A stretch of 64,000 nucleotides of DNA, taken from contig JAPVSJ010000028.1 of assembly GCA_047519745.1 (NCBI GenBank), positions 1 to 64,000 on the forward strand, written 5' to 3'. Shown here piece by piece: positions 1 to 8,723 of the stretch. Source of the DNA: VRUE01 sp047519745. GTDB lineage: Bacteria > Actinomycetota > Thermoleophilia > Solirubrobacterales > 70-9. The notes under the pieces are model-generated. The model searched no databases and had not been told where the DNA came from. It saw only the letters and a list, made by a program, of their open reading frames with translations. How positions within the stretch are numbered: position 1 is the stretch's first letter; each line of letters opens with the position of its first letter. A program made the translations under genes and the position numbers.

Positions 1-14
1 CCCCTCGTGCGCAG

Positions 15-84
15 CGGCGTCCTGTTTTTCGCCCCACCCGACGTTCGCGGACAGCCTCCGGCGCTTCTGGCGAAAAACCCAGCA
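15..84. repeat. Dispersed element with conserved inverted ends (copy A)
   Basis: One end reads CGGCGTCCTGTTTTTCGC and the other GGCGAAAAACCCAGCA, so the ends can pair through TTTTTCGC/GCGAAAAA. A second copy in opposite orientation lies at 17846-17912 inside the ECF ATPase gene. Both ends are nearly identical between copies, while the roughly 30-bp middle differs. This copy is non-coding and lies just downstream of ftsI, between it and whatever gene follows off the left edge. It may be a REP/MITE-like element or a terminator hairpin. No transposase is nearby. Confidence 0.6.
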
Positions 85-120
85 AGCAGGAGGGGCACCC
101 GACCCCCGGCCTCCCACTAG

Positions 121-1773
121 CTATTCCTGCGGCACCCCGAGATAAGGAAGAGCGAACGCCGCGATCTTGCCAAACGCCGGCGCCGCCACCGACCCGCCGT
201 AGATTTCCCCCTGCGGCTGATCGACGACCACCGCGACCAGCAGCCGCGGATCCTGCGCCGGCGCGAAGCCGATGAAGGAGGCGATGAACTTGGTTTTCGA
301 GTAGGTGCCGTTTTCGGCGACCTGCGCGGTGCCGGTCTTGCCAGCCAGGTTGTAGCCAGGGACGCTGACCTCGGACGCCGTGCCGCCCGGCGCAAGCACG
401 CCCTCGAGCATCGTCCGCACCTGTTCGGCGACGACCGGCGAGATCACGCGATGCCCGCGCGGCTCTTCGACCGGTTCTTCGCCGATCTTCTCGACCAGCT
501 GCGGCGGTCGCAACATGCCGCCGTTGGCGATCGCGTCATAGCCGGCGATCATCTGCATCGGCGTCACCGAGAGGCCCTGCCCCATCGGCAGGTTGCCGAT
601 CGTCGAGCCGGAGTATTCGTCGAGCTTCGGGACGAGCCCGATTTCCTCGCCGGGGAACTGGACGCCGGTCTGCCGGCCGAAGCCGAAGCGATCGATCCAC
701 TTGCTGAAGCGCGTGGCGCCCAGCTCCTCGCCGATCTCCACCGCGCCGATGTTCGACGATTTGGCAAGGATTTCGGCAACGCTCAGGTTCTCGGTGCCGT
801 GTTCCTCGGCGTCTTCGATCGTGCGGTCGGCGACCTGCAGCGAGGGCGGGATCGTGAAGGTGCTGGTCGGCGTGACCACGCCTTCCTCCAGCGCCGCCGA
901 GACGGTGAACGCCTTGAAGGTCGAGCCGGGCTCGTAGTTGAAGCCGGTCGCCCGTTCGAGCAGGTCTTCGGGGCTGGCGTTTTCGAGGTCGCTCGGGTCG
1001 ACCGGCGGCCAGTTGGCCATCGCCAGCACCTGTGAGTTGCGCGGGTTCATCACGATCGCCGTGGCGCCCTTCGGCAGGTAGGTTTCGCCGACTTCGGCCA
1101 GTGCATGCTCGGTCTCCTTCTGGATCGCCGGATCGAGCGTCAGCTGCAGGTTTTCGCCGTCGCTGGCTTCCTTCACCGTTTCCAGCCGGATCGGTTCCCC
1201 CAGGGCGTCGTTGACGATCCGCCGTTCGCCGTCGGTGCCGTGCAGGACCGATTCCTCGCCCAGCTCGAGCCCGGTCAGCCCCTGGTTTTCATCGCCGACG
1301 GCGCCGATCGTCTGTGCCGCAAGGTCGCCCTGCGGGTAGGTGCGGCGGCTGTCCGGCAGCTCGCCGATCCCGGGCAGTTCGAGCCGGGCGACCCGCGCGG
1401 CTTTTGGAATTTGCACCTTGCGCTCAACATAGGCAAACCCCGATTCTTCGCTCAGGCTCTTCAGCACTTCAGCCTTTTCGAGGCCGAGGATAGAAGCCAG
1501 CTTTTCCGCGGTCTGCTGGGGCTTCTTGACCTGGTAAGGCGTCGCGTAGATCGTTTTCGCGTCTTCGGAGACGGCGAGCGGGTTGCCGAAGCGATCGAGA
1601 ACGCTGCCGCGCAGGCCGGGGACGGTGACGACGTCGGTCTGCTGGTAGGCCGCCTCGGAAGCGAGCTTGCCCCCCTGCACGCCCTGCAGCCAGAAGGCCC
1701 GCCCGGCGATCGCCAGGAAGCAGAGCAGAAAGCCGGCGAAGAGAAGACCGATCCGGCGCTCGATCGTGCGCAT
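121..1773 (-). CDS. ftsI: Peptidoglycan D,D-transpeptidase FtsI (class B PBP)
   Basis: Septal penicillin-binding protein that cross-links peptidoglycan during division. The 550 residues show an N-terminal membrane anchor (about 8-28), a PBP dimerization domain (about 50-200) and a transpeptidase domain. The active-site motifs are visible: STFK with the nucleophile Ser284 and Lys287, SSN at 339-341 and KTG at 479-481. Length and domain order fit FtsI/PBP3. There is no C-terminal PASTA repeat. It is the last complete gene here of the mraZ-rsmH-ftsL-ftsI series; murE would be expected beyond the left edge. The start lies 6 bp after the stop of the FtsL-like gene. Function is confident from motifs and context. 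Confidence 0.95.
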   Translation of the reverse strand: MRTIERRIGLLFAGFLLCFLAIAGRAFWLQGVQGGKLASEAAYQQTDVVTVPGLRGSVLDRFGNPLAVSEDAKTIYATPYQVKKPQQTAEKLASILGLEKAEVLKSLSEESGFAYVERKVQIPKAARVARLELPGIGELPDSRRTYPQGDLAAQTIGAVGDENQGLTGLELGEESVLHGTDGERRIVNDALGEPIRLETVKEASDGENLQLTLDPAIQKETEHALAEVGETYLPKGATAIVMNPRNSQVLAMANWPPVDPSDLENASPEDLLERATGFNYEPGSTFKAFTVSAALEEGVVTPTSTFTIPPSLQVADRTIEDAEEHGTENLSVAEILAKSSNIGAVEIGEELGATRFSKWIDRFGFGRQTGVQFPGEEIGLVPKLDEYSGSTIGNLPMGQGLSVTPMQMIAGYDAIANGGMLRPPQLVEKIGEEPVEEPRGHRVISPVVAEQVRTMLEGVLAPGGTASEVSVPGYNLAGKTGTAQVAENGTYSKTKFIASFIGFAPAQDPRLLVAVVVDQPQGEIYGGSVAAPAFGKIAAFALPYLGVPQE

Positions 1774-1779
1774 CTGGCC

Positions 1780-2235
1780 TCAGTAACCCGTTCCGGCCGC
1801 CGCCAGGCGCCGCGCCGCGGTGTCGACGTCGCGCGGGCCGGCCTCTATCGAGCCGAGTTGTTCGACGGCGGCCGCGCTGAGGCCGAGTGCGGCGGCGTCG
1901 TGGGCGATGCGCCCCGCGCCGGAAAGCTGCGCGTCGCGACTGCGCGCGACCGAGTTGTCTTCTTCAAGGGCCTGGATGTTCTCGGAGATGTGCCCGGAGC
2001 TGGCCGCGAAGCTGAGCGTGATCACGTTGAGGGCGACGATCCCCACCAGCAGGACGCCGAGCACACCGATCCAGGCCCGACCGCGGGTCATCCGCACCAC
2101 CAGGCCCGAGTCAGGGAGGTTGCGGACGGCAGTTGCAGTGCCGACCGCGATCGGGATCAGCTGGCCGCCGGGCCGGCGGACCGGCGCCGGCCGGCGCGCC
2201 GGAGCGGCCCTGCGGGCAGTCGCGGCAGCGGCCAT
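1780..2235 (-). CDS. FtsL-like cell division protein
   Basis: Small bitopic membrane protein of 151 residues: an Ala/Arg/Pro-rich cytoplasmic tail (1-50), one membrane segment (about 53-77) and a short extracytoplasmic region (about 80-125) that could form a coiled coil. FtsL proteins diverge so strongly that identity rests mainly on position between rsmH and ftsI plus this topology. FtsL would pair with a DivIC/FtsB partner to activate septal FtsW/FtsI. The start overlaps the last base of rsmH, suggesting translational coupling. A septum-formation initiator of the DivIC type would look the same. Confidence 0.72.
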   Translation of the reverse strand: MAAAATARRAAPARRPAPVRRPGGQLIPIAVGTATAVRNLPDSGLVVRMTRGRAWIGVLGVLLVGIVALNVITLSFAASSGHISENIQALEEDNSVARSRDAQLSGAGRIAHDAAALGLSAAAVEQLGSIEAGPRDVDTAARRLAAAGTGY

Positions 2236-3260
2236 CAGGCGGCGCTCCCGGCGCTCTGCGCGTCGGCGATCTTGACCGCGGCGCGCAGGTGGGCGGACTT
2301 CGAGCGCGGGTTGGCGGCGATCTCAGCCGCCTCCGGCGCGATCGCCCGGCGCGTCAGCAACTCGGCTTCGGGCTCGCGCCCGCAGGCGCAGACGGGAAGC
2401 TCGGGCGGGCAGACGCAGCCGCGGGCGCGATCGGCGAGGAAGCGCTTGACCGGGCGGTCCTCGAGCGAGTGGAAGGAGATCGCCGCCAGGCGCCCGCCGA
2501 TCGGCAGCATCGACCAGGCCGTGGGCAGGGCGTCCTCGAGCGCGTCGAGCTCGCCGTTGACCGCGATCCGGATCGCCTGAAAGGTCTTCTTGGCCGGGTG
2601 GCCGGCGCCGAAGCGGGCCGAGGCCGGCATCCCGGCCTTGACCGCGTCGACCAGCTCGGCGGTGGTGCGCAGGGGCCGGCGGCGGCCGATCTCGCGCGCG
2701 ATCCCGCCGGCGTAGCGCTCCTCGCCGTAGCGGCGCAGCGCCTGGGCGATGCGCGACTCGGGCCACTCGTTGACGAGGTCGGCGGCGCTGAACTCCTGCC
2801 GCGTGTCCATCCGCATGTCGAGCGGCGCGTCGTAGGAGTAGGAGAACCCCCGCTCCCTGGCGTCGACCTGCATCGAGGACATTCCGAGGTCCATGTACAC
2901 CATGTCTGGGCGGATGCCTTCGCCGCGCAGGGTACGAAGACCTGCCGAGTAGTCGCCGCTGAGCAAGCGGGTCCGGCAGGGGACCTCGGCGGCAAAGCGC
3001 TCGAAACGGGCCTGCGCGGCGGGATCGCGATCGATTCCGATCAGGGTCCCCTCCGCCCCGATCGCGTCTGCGATCCGGCGCGCGTGGCCACCGCCGCCAA
3101 AAGTGCAGTCGATGGCGGTCTGCCCGGGCTGAGGCGCCAGCAAAGCGGTCAGCTCAGGGGCGAGGACTGGTTCGTGCTCGGTCGGCATGTAGATAAGGGT
3201 TGCGCGGTCTGGTCCGGTGTAGCGACGGGCTCGGTCGGACAGTGGGGCGTGGGCTTGCAT
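2235..3260 (-). CDS. rsmH: 16S rRNA (cytosine(1402)-N(4))-methyltransferase RsmH
   Basis: SAM-dependent methyltransferase (MraW) that N4-methylates C1402 in the 16S rRNA decoding centre. The SAM-binding stretch DCTFGGGGHA lies near residues 51-60, followed by the acidic strand end GIDRDP. The family motif MDLGMSS appears near 123-129, and SFHSLEDRPVKRF near the C-terminus. The listed start at 3260 follows the mraZ stop directly. An alternative ATG at 3188 gives MPTEHEPVL, which matches the usual beginning of the family better, so the true N-terminus may be 24 residues shorter. Neither site has a strong Shine-Dalgarno. Confidence 0.95.
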   Translation of the reverse strand: MQAHAPLSDRARRYTGPDRATLIYMPTEHEPVLAPELTALLAPQPGQTAIDCTFGGGGHARRIADAIGAEGTLIGIDRDPAAQARFERFAAEVPCRTRLLSGDYSAGLRTLRGEGIRPDMVYMDLGMSSMQVDARERGFSYSYDAPLDMRMDTRQEFSAADLVNEWPESRIAQALRRYGEERYAGGIAREIGRRRPLRTTAELVDAVKAGMPASARFGAGHPAKKTFQAIRIAVNGELDALEDALPTAWSMLPIGGRLAAISFHSLEDRPVKRFLADRARGCVCPPELPVCACGREPEAELLTRRAIAPEAAEIAANPRSKSAHLRAAVKIADAQSAGSAA

Positions 3261-3261
3261 C

Positions 3262-3705
3262 TCAGGCCGCCGCTCCGCTCGAGGCGAGGCCCTCGGCGAT
3301 CTCGGGAGCGGATGCGTCGAGCTCCTCCTCCTGCTTCGCCCAGGCCTCGGCGTTCCAGATCTCCAGGTACTCGCCGGCGCCGATCACGACGCAGGGGCCG
3401 GCCAGGCCGGCGTGCTCGATCAACGGCTTGGGCACGCGGATGCGACCGGCCGAGTCGAGCTTCTCGTCGAAGGAGCCGCCGTGGAAGCGGCGGCGCAGGC
3501 TGCGCGCGTCCTTGCCGAAGGGGCTGTGCGGCGAGAGGAAGCGGTCCGACAGCTGCTCGAACTCCGCGGTCGTATGCACCCAGACGCAGGGGTCGAAGCC
3601 TTTGGAGAGAACGATTCCGTCGGAGAGCGCGGCCCGGAAGCGAGAGGGAACCGTGAGGCGATCCTTGGAATCGAGGCTGTGCTCGTAGAGACCCCGAAAT
3701 GCCAT
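3262..3705 (-). CDS. mraZ: Transcriptional regulator MraZ
   Basis: DNA-binding protein of 147 residues with two SpoVT-AbrB half-domains, marked by SLDSKDRLTVPSRFR near residue 10 and KLDSAGRIRVPKPL near 82. MraZ rings bind spaced TGGGN repeats upstream of their own gene and regulate the division cluster. Such repeats are present at 3801-3825. AAAGGA lies about 8 bases before the ATG. It is the first gene of the operon with rsmH, ftsL-like and ftsI. Confidence 0.95.
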   Translation of the reverse strand: MAFRGLYEHSLDSKDRLTVPSRFRAALSDGIVLSKGFDPCVWVHTTAEFEQLSDRFLSPHSPFGKDARSLRRRFHGGSFDEKLDSAGRIRVPKPLIEHAGLAGPCVVIGAGEYLEIWNAEAWAKQEEELDASAPEIAEGLASSGAAA

Positions 3706-3800
3706 CCCCGTGGTCCTTTCTGCGGGCGGAAGAAAGAGTTAGGACCGGAGTGATGAGGTGGGAGGAGCCTCACCACCCCGGTCCTGGGCTTCAACTCGAG

Positions 3801-3825
3801 CGCCACAGTACCCCACTTTCCCCCA
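3801..3825 (-). promoter_or_regulatory. MraZ operator (three TGGGN repeats)
   Basis: Read on the minus strand, TGGGG, TGGGG and TGGCG start at exact 10-bp intervals, i.e. TGGNN separated by 5-bp spacers. This is the known architecture of MraZ-binding sites. It sits about 100 bp upstream of the mraZ start, in the divergent region between mraZ and the membrane-protein gene at 3893. The third repeat is imperfect. Confidence 0.75.
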
Positions 3826-3892
3826 CTTTGCAACACGACCTCAAACAGGCGTCCCATTCGCAACCTCGATTGCAGGGGATAGGGTGGCCGCG

Positions 3893-4744
3893 ATGAGCGC
3901 ACCCGAGGCCGCGAGCGCGGCGCCCGACGACGCCAATGACCTGCGCGGCTACTACTTCCGGCTGCTGCTCGGCAAGACCGGCGTCCGGATCGCGGTCGCC
4001 CTGGCGGCCGTCGCCGGCGCAGTCGCCGGCACGCTGCTCGCCGGGCCGGCGATCGGCGCCGCCGGCCTCGCGGCGGCCCTGGTACTCGCGCTCCTGGTCG
4101 TCTTCGGAATCGCCGATTCGCGGGCCGAACGAGCGTTCTTCGACGTCTACGGACAAGAGCGCGGAATGAGCGTCTACGGCCGCAGCCGGCTGCCGCAGGC
4201 GACGCCGCTGCTGCGCAAGGGCGACGACCGCTACGCGGAGCGGATGCTGGAAGGACCGCTGGCCGACGGCGTCGACGGCGTCCTCGCTCTCTATACGTAC
4301 GAGGACGAGACGACCGACGGCGAGGGCAACCGGCAGACCAACTACTACCGCTACACGGTCGGCCTCGCCGAGCTGCCCGATTGCGCCGGCTTCGTCCCCG
4401 AGCTCTATTGCCGGCGCAAGTCCGGCCTGCGCGCCCTGGAGAAGCTCGAGGACGCTTTCCGCCGTTCCAAAGAGCGAGTCAAGCTGGAGAGCGAGGCGCT
4501 CGACGAGCGCTACGAGATCTTCGCCGCCAAGGGCGAGGACGCCAACCACCTGCGCCAGCTCTTCTCCCCCACCTTCATCGTCTGGCTGACCGACTCGGCC
4601 CCCGACAAGTTCGCCTTCGAGCTGGTCGACGGCACCCTCTGCTGCTACGTCAAGGGCCACAAGAAGAAGGCGGCCGAGCTGGACACGATCCGCGCCGCCT
4701 CGGCCGCGGTCGCCACCCGCCTGCGCGACGAGGCGCTGGAGTAG
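3893..4744 (+). CDS. Hypothetical two-helix membrane protein
   Basis: I do not recognise a named family. The chosen ATG at 3893 gives 283 residues and follows a purine-rich AGGGGATAGGG. An upstream extension would run through the MraZ operator and is unlikely. Two adjacent hydrophobic segments (about 32-75) are followed by a soluble domain with an internal acidic stretch (YTYEDETTDGEGN) and a Lys-rich tail. The layout resembles DUF3137-like proteins, with a membrane hairpin and a large cytoplasmic domain, but I would not assign that. It is divergent from mraZ and convergent with tadC, with no gap. Confidence 0.75.
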   Translation: MSAPEAASAAPDDANDLRGYYFRLLLGKTGVRIAVALAAVAGAVAGTLLAGPAIGAAGLAAALVLALLVVFGIADSRAERAFFDVYGQERGMSVYGRSRLPQATPLLRKGDDRYAERMLEGPLADGVDGVLALYTYEDETTDGEGNRQTNYYRYTVGLAELPDCAGFVPELYCRRKSGLRALEKLEDAFRRSKERVKLESEALDERYEIFAAKGEDANHLRQLFSPTFIVWLTDSAPDKFAFELVDGTLCCYVKGHKKKAAELDTIRAASAAVATRLRDEALE

Positions 4745-5377
4745 CTAGAAGCCGCTGAGCAGGACGTCGGCGTTGGCGATCAGGGCGGCGGCGATCATCA
4801 GCAGGACCGAGGGGACGAGGATCAGGGCGACGACCAGCTGGATCTTTGGGGCGGCGCGGGCGGCGTGCTCCTCGACGGCGCGGCGCTGATCGCGGCGCAG
4901 CGAGGCCGCCTGACGGCGCAGCTGGTCCGCCAGGGGCGAGCCGAGGCGGCGCGAGCGCTCGATCGAGGCGCAAAGGGAGGCGACCTCGCCGCCCGGCACA
5001 CGGCGGCGCAGCGCAGTGAGGGCCTCGGCCAGCGGCTGGCCGCAGCCGAGCTCGGCCATCGTCACCCGCAGCTCCTCGGCGAGTGGGCCGTTGCCCGCGC
5101 GCGCGATCTCGGCGAAGCCGGCCGCCGGGCTGCGACCGGCCGCCGAGCCGATCGCAAGCAGGTCGAGCGCGTCGGGCAATGAGGCAATCAGGCGGCGGTG
5201 GCGGCGGCGTGCCTCGCGCTCCCGCAACGCGTCCGGCAGGACGAAGCCGGCGGCCGGCAATCCGACCGCGACCAGCAGCGCCGAGCGACCCGGGGCCGCC
5301 GGGGCGACGACCAGGGCCGCGACCGCGGCGACGGCAGCGCAGGCCAGTTTCAGAGCCAGTGGGGCGCGCGTCCTCAC
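4745..5377 (-). CDS. tadC: Type II secretion F-family protein TadC
   Basis: Inner-membrane platform protein of a Tad/Flp pilus or related secretion machine. The 210 residues start at a GTG whose bases overlap the tadB stop (GTGA). There are N-terminal membrane segments (about 6-45) and a cytoplasmic helical T2SSF domain with the recurring pattern SLPDALDLLAIGSAAGRSPAAG. A C-terminal membrane helix lies around 180-205. It is the last gene of a six-gene minus-strand operon with tadB, tadA, cpaB and a two-component pair. Shorter than many TadC proteins but domain-complete. Confidence 0.82.
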   Translation of the reverse strand: MRTRAPLALKLACAAVAAVAALVVAPAAPGRSALLVAVGLPAAGFVLPDALREREARRRHRRLIASLPDALDLLAIGSAAGRSPAAGFAEIARAGNGPLAEELRVTMAELGCGQPLAEALTALRRRVPGGEVASLCASIERSRRLGSPLADQLRRQAASLRRDQRRAVEEHAARAAPKIQLVVALILVPSVLLMIAAALIANADVLLSGF

Positions 5378-6231
5378 TCGACCACCCGGGCAAAGCGCCT
5401 GATCGCGACGAAGCCGACGAGCTGCAGGGCGACTGCCAACGCCAACAGCAGCGCCGATGCCGGAGCGCCCAGCACCCCGGCGAGGAAGCCCGGCTGGATC
5501 AGCTCGGCGAAGAGCGCGCCGCCACTCGGCATCGCGACGACGAGCAGGCCGGTGAAGCGGGCCTGCGCGGTTGCCGAGCGCGCGTCCTCGGCGACGCGAT
5601 CGCGCTCGGCGGCCCCCGCGGCGAAGCGGCGCAGGAGGCCGGCGAGGTCGCCCCCGGCGCGCTGCTGGCTGAGCAGCGCCATCGCGAAGGCATCGACCCT
5701 TGCCGAGCGCATCCGCCGTCGCCAGCCCTCGATCGCCGCCACGGTCGGGGCTCCCAGCTCCAGCTCCGCCCCCAACCGCGCCAGCTCGACCGTCGCCGGA
5801 CCGTCGACCGAGGACGCGGCGGCGGGCAGCGAGGCGCGCAGGGAGCGGCCCGCCGCGAGCGAGTCCGCGATCGCGACCGCGACATCGGGCAGGGCGCGCT
5901 CGAGCGTGCGCCGGTAACGACGCCGGCGACTCGACACCGCCCACCCCGCCAGCCCAGGGCCGGCAACGGCCAGCGGCACCGCGACCGTCGCCCCGGCCAG
6001 GAACCAGCCGCCGAGCAGCGCCGCCCCGGCACCGACCGCGGCGAGCCGGCGCCGCTCCACCGACGAGGGCACGTAGCCCTCCTCGCCCGCGCGGCGCAAC
6101 GGCTCCAGCGCAAACCGCAGCCACTGCGCGACGGCCGGCGTGGCAAGCACGGCTTCGCGAACCGCAAGCGCAGCCAAGCCTCCCGCGGCAGCCCCGACTA
6201 TGGGCACCAGTGGCCCCGGCGTGCCACTCAT
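5374..6231 (-). CDS. tadB: Type II secretion F-family protein TadB
   Basis: Partner platform protein to TadC, 285 residues, with an N-terminal membrane anchor, a central membrane pair (about 62-100), a soluble T2SSF helical domain and two C-terminal helices (about 225-275). The hallmark ALPDVAVAIADSLAAGRSLRASL begins near residue 112. ATGA-type overlaps with tadA upstream and tadC downstream indicate coupled translation. Known TadB/TadC pairs form the membrane base on which the TadA ATPase drives pilin assembly. No pilin or prepilin peptidase gene is in the window. Confidence 0.85.
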   Translation of the reverse strand: MSGTPGPLVPIVGAAAGGLAALAVREAVLATPAVAQWLRFALEPLRRAGEEGYVPSSVERRRLAAVGAGAALLGGWFLAGATVAVPLAVAGPGLAGWAVSSRRRRYRRTLERALPDVAVAIADSLAAGRSLRASLPAAASSVDGPATVELARLGAELELGAPTVAAIEGWRRRMRSARVDAFAMALLSQQRAGGDLAGLLRRFAAGAAERDRVAEDARSATAQARFTGLLVVAMPSGGALFAELIQPGFLAGVLGAPASALLLALAVALQLVGFVAIRRFARVVE

Positions 6232-7328
6232 CGGGCCGTCGCCACATCGGCGATCTCGGTGACGCGGCGCGATCCGTCGCTCAGCCGCTCGAGCTGGACG
6301 ACGAGGTCGATGCCGCGGCGGACCTGTGCGGCGATCGCCTCGTGCGGCAGCCCCAGCCCGGCCATCAGGGCCAGCGTCTCCAGCCTGGCGAGGGCATCGT
6401 CTGGCGAGTTCGCGTGCACGGTGGAGAGCGCGCCGCGGTGGCCGGTGTTGAGCGCGGTGAGCAGATCCAGCGCCTCGGCGCCGCGCACCTCGCCGATCAC
6501 GATCCGGTCCGGCCGCATCCGCAACGCGTTGCGCAGCAGATCGCGGATCGTCACCTCCCCCCTGCCCTCGACCCCGGCCGGGCGGCTCTCCAGTCGCACT
6601 ACGTGGCGTCGCTGCAGGCGCAGCTCGGCCGCGTCCTCGATCGTCACCAGGCGGTCGTCGGGCGCAACGAAGCCCGACAGGGCGTTGAGCAGAGTCGTCT
6701 TGCCGGAGCCGGTGCCGCCGCTGACGAGGATGCTGCGCCGCTCGCCGACCGCCCGCTCCAACAGCTCGACCTGGGCCCCGGTCAGGGTCCCGAGCTCGAC
6801 CAGCTCGCGCGGCCCGGGCCGGCTCGCGCCAAAGCGGCGAATCGAGAGTGCCGGCCCGTCGATCGCCAGCGGCGGTATCACCGCGTTGACCCGCGAGCCG
6901 TCGGCGAGTCGGGCGTCGACCATCGGACTCAGCTCGTCGATGCGGCGGCCGAGCGGCGCGAGGATGCGCTCGATCGCGTTGCGCAGCTCCTCCTCGTCGG
7001 CGAAGCAGGCATCGGCCGCCTCGATCCGCCCGCCGCGCTCCACATATACGTGGCCCGGCCCGTTCACCATCACCTCCTCGACGCTGGGATCGGCCAGCAG
7101 CTCCTCCAGCGGTCCGAGGCCGACGGTGTCGCGCAGCACCCGGGCGACGAGCGCTTCCCGGTCCGCGGAACCGAGCAGCGCCGCTTCGCGCCGCACGAGA
7201 CCGGCCACCTCCACGGCCAGCTCCTCGGACGGCGCCGCGCCCGCCGCGGCGGCTTCGCGCCGGGCATCGATCAACCGGCCGCGCAACGAGTTGGCGAGGT
7301 CCTCCAGATGCCGCTGCCGCGCCTCCAC
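6228..7328 (-). CDS. tadA: CpaF/TadA-type secretion ATPase
   Basis: Hexameric GspE-superfamily ATPase that powers Tad pilus assembly. The 366 residues contain an N-terminal helical domain, the CpaF N-domain signature PSVEEVMVNG (81-90), a Walker A motif GGTGSGKTT (204-212), a Walker B/Asp-box region around TIEDAAELRL and the family motif GEVRGAEALDLLTALNTGH. Translation starts at GTG 7328, 7 bp downstream of the cpaB stop. TadB overlaps its end. Assignment to the Tad subfamily is supported by the adjacent tadB, tadC and cpaB. Confidence 0.93.
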   Translation of the reverse strand: MEARQRHLEDLANSLRGRLIDARREAAAAGAAPSEELAVEVAGLVRREAALLGSADREALVARVLRDTVGLGPLEELLADPSVEEVMVNGPGHVYVERGGRIEAADACFADEEELRNAIERILAPLGRRIDELSPMVDARLADGSRVNAVIPPLAIDGPALSIRRFGASRPGPRELVELGTLTGAQVELLERAVGERRSILVSGGTGSGKTTLLNALSGFVAPDDRLVTIEDAAELRLQRRHVVRLESRPAGVEGRGEVTIRDLLRNALRMRPDRIVIGEVRGAEALDLLTALNTGHRGALSTVHANSPDDALARLETLALMAGLGLPHEAIAAQVRRGIDLVVQLERLSDGSRRVTEIADVATAR

Positions 7329-7335
7329 CGCCGGC

Positions 7336-7992
7336 TCAATCCTCCGGCAGGAGGGTCACCTTGCGGGCAAAGCTCTCGGCGGCGATCAGGCGCAGCGCCT
7401 GACCCTTGGTCAGACCCAGGGTCGCATCGGCCGTCGTCCCCGGCCCCGGGCCTTCGGAGCCCGGCCGCAACGCCAGCAGGGGGACATGGGGTGCGGCGAC
7501 GTAGGTTCGGCCCGGCCCGGCGCCGGCCGGTTCGCTGGTCACAACGACGTCGACCTTCGATCCGGACGGCGACGGACCGGCTGTCAGCAGCGCATCGGCG
7601 CCGCTGACGGCGATCTCGACCGGCCGCCGCCCGCCCGTGAGGCCGGAACCCTTATGACTCTCCCGGCGGGCAATACCGAGCTGCTGGCCAAGCAAGTACG
7701 ACCCGGCCGGCAGCGGCGCGCGGGCGACAAGGCCCAACGCCTCCCCCGGCGCGACCAGTGCTCCAGGCGGCACGAACCGGGCCGGGACGCGCCGCACGGT
7801 GAGAGCCGAGCCGATCTCCTCCGGGCCGATCCGCCGCCCGGCGGCGATCCTCGCGTCGAGCACCACCACCGGCCGCAACGCGCCGTAGCCACGAACGGCG
7901 CTCGCCCCGTAGCCGTCGGCGATCGCCGCGGCACCGGCGGCGGCAAGGAGCGCCAGCAGGAGGAACGCGAGCGCTCGCCTGCGCCGGCTCAT
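7336..7992 (-). CDS. cpaB: Pilus assembly protein CpaB/RcpC (SAF domain)
   Basis: 218 residues with an N-terminal Arg-rich stretch plus a membrane or signal segment (about 5-23), a SAF-like domain (VVVLDARIAAGRRIGPEEI, about 43-61) and a C-terminal RcpC-type region. CpaB proteins are periplasmic or wall-side components of Tad systems. The ATG overlaps the stop of the histidine kinase gene (7989-7992), placing it in the same operon. Sequence alone is low-complexity, so identity leans on the SAF pattern and the tad neighbours. Confidence 0.8.
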   Translation of the reverse strand: MSRRRRALAFLLLALLAAAGAAAIADGYGASAVRGYGALRPVVVLDARIAAGRRIGPEEIGSALTVRRVPARFVPPGALVAPGEALGLVARAPLPAGSYLLGQQLGIARRESHKGSGLTGGRRPVEIAVSGADALLTAGPSPSGSKVDVVVTSEPAGAGPGRTYVAAPHVPLLALRPGSEGPGPGTTADATLGLTKGQALRLIAAESFARKVTLLPED

Positions 7993-8723
7993 GCGGCGAG
8001 CGCACCGCGGTTGTCGGCGAGCGGAAGCTCGAACAGGGCGAGCGAGCCCCGCTGGGAGCGCCGCAGCGCGAAGCGCCCCCGATGGGCCGCCGCCACCTGG
8101 CGGACGACAACGAGGCCATGACCGTGACGCCGGCGCCCGGAGAGACGGGCGATCACGTCGGCCGGCGTGTCGCGGCGGGCATCCGGGCGCGCGGCGCGGC
8201 CCGAATCGGCGATCACGATCCGCACCGTGCCCTTGTGCGGCCTGGCGTCGACGGAGATCTCCGGCCCGCCGTGCTCGATCGCGTTGACGATCAGGTTGTC
8301 GAGGGCCTGAGCGAGCTCGACCCTGTCGCCGATCACGAGCGCGCGCCCGGCACGCCAGCGCAGCGTCAACGAGCCGCCGCCGAGGCTCGCCCGGGCCCGC
8401 CAGCGCCGCACCGCCGCTTCGAGCAGCGGCCGCATCTCCACCGCCTCGGCCGGGCGCCTGAGCGAACCGCCGCCGTTCACCTCGCGGTCGAGCCGCTCCA
8501 GCGCCGCCGCGGCCAGGCGCACCGAGCTCTCGACAGGCGGCGGCGAGCCGACCGGGGCGCCGGCGCCGGCCAGGGCAATCGCCTGCAACGGGCGGCGCAA
8601 CTCGTGCAGCGCCTCGTTGAGGGCGCCGCGACGGCGACCGTTGCGCAGCGCCTGCGCGGTGGCGACCGCCGCCATCGTCGCCCCAAGCGGCCAACCAACG
8701 GCGATCTGGGCCAGCTCGGTCAT
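7989..8723 (-). CDS. Sensor histidine kinase
   Basis: Compact kinase of 244 residues with only a short N-terminal hydrophobic segment (about 6-26) and no obvious input domain. The phosphoacceptor is His40 in LHELRRPLQ. The ATP-binding domain has an N-box DNLIVNAIEHG, a D-box IADSGRA and a glycine-rich lid GRRRHGHGL. Overlap with the response regulator stop (ATGA at 8720-8723) and with cpaB shows that signalling pair and secretion genes are one transcription unit. It probably controls the tad genes; the signal is unknown. Confidence 0.85.
   Translation of the reverse strand: MTELAQIAVGWPLGATMAAVATAQALRNGRRRGALNEALHELRRPLQAIALAGAGAPVGSPPPVESSVRLAAAALERLDREVNGGGSLRRPAEAVEMRPLLEAAVRRWRARASLGGGSLTLRWRAGRALVIGDRVELAQALDNLIVNAIEHGGPEISVDARPHKGTVRIVIADSGRAARPDARRDTPADVIARLSGRRRHGHGLVVVRQVAAAHRGRFALRRSQRGSLALFELPLADNRGALAA

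Noticed and set aside
5083..8121. A very long plus-strand open frame opposite the tad genes
   Set aside because: It is an antisense shadow of GC-rich coding sequence: Arg/Pro/Ala-rich, no domains, and the minus strand carries clear TadA/TadB/CpaB motifs.
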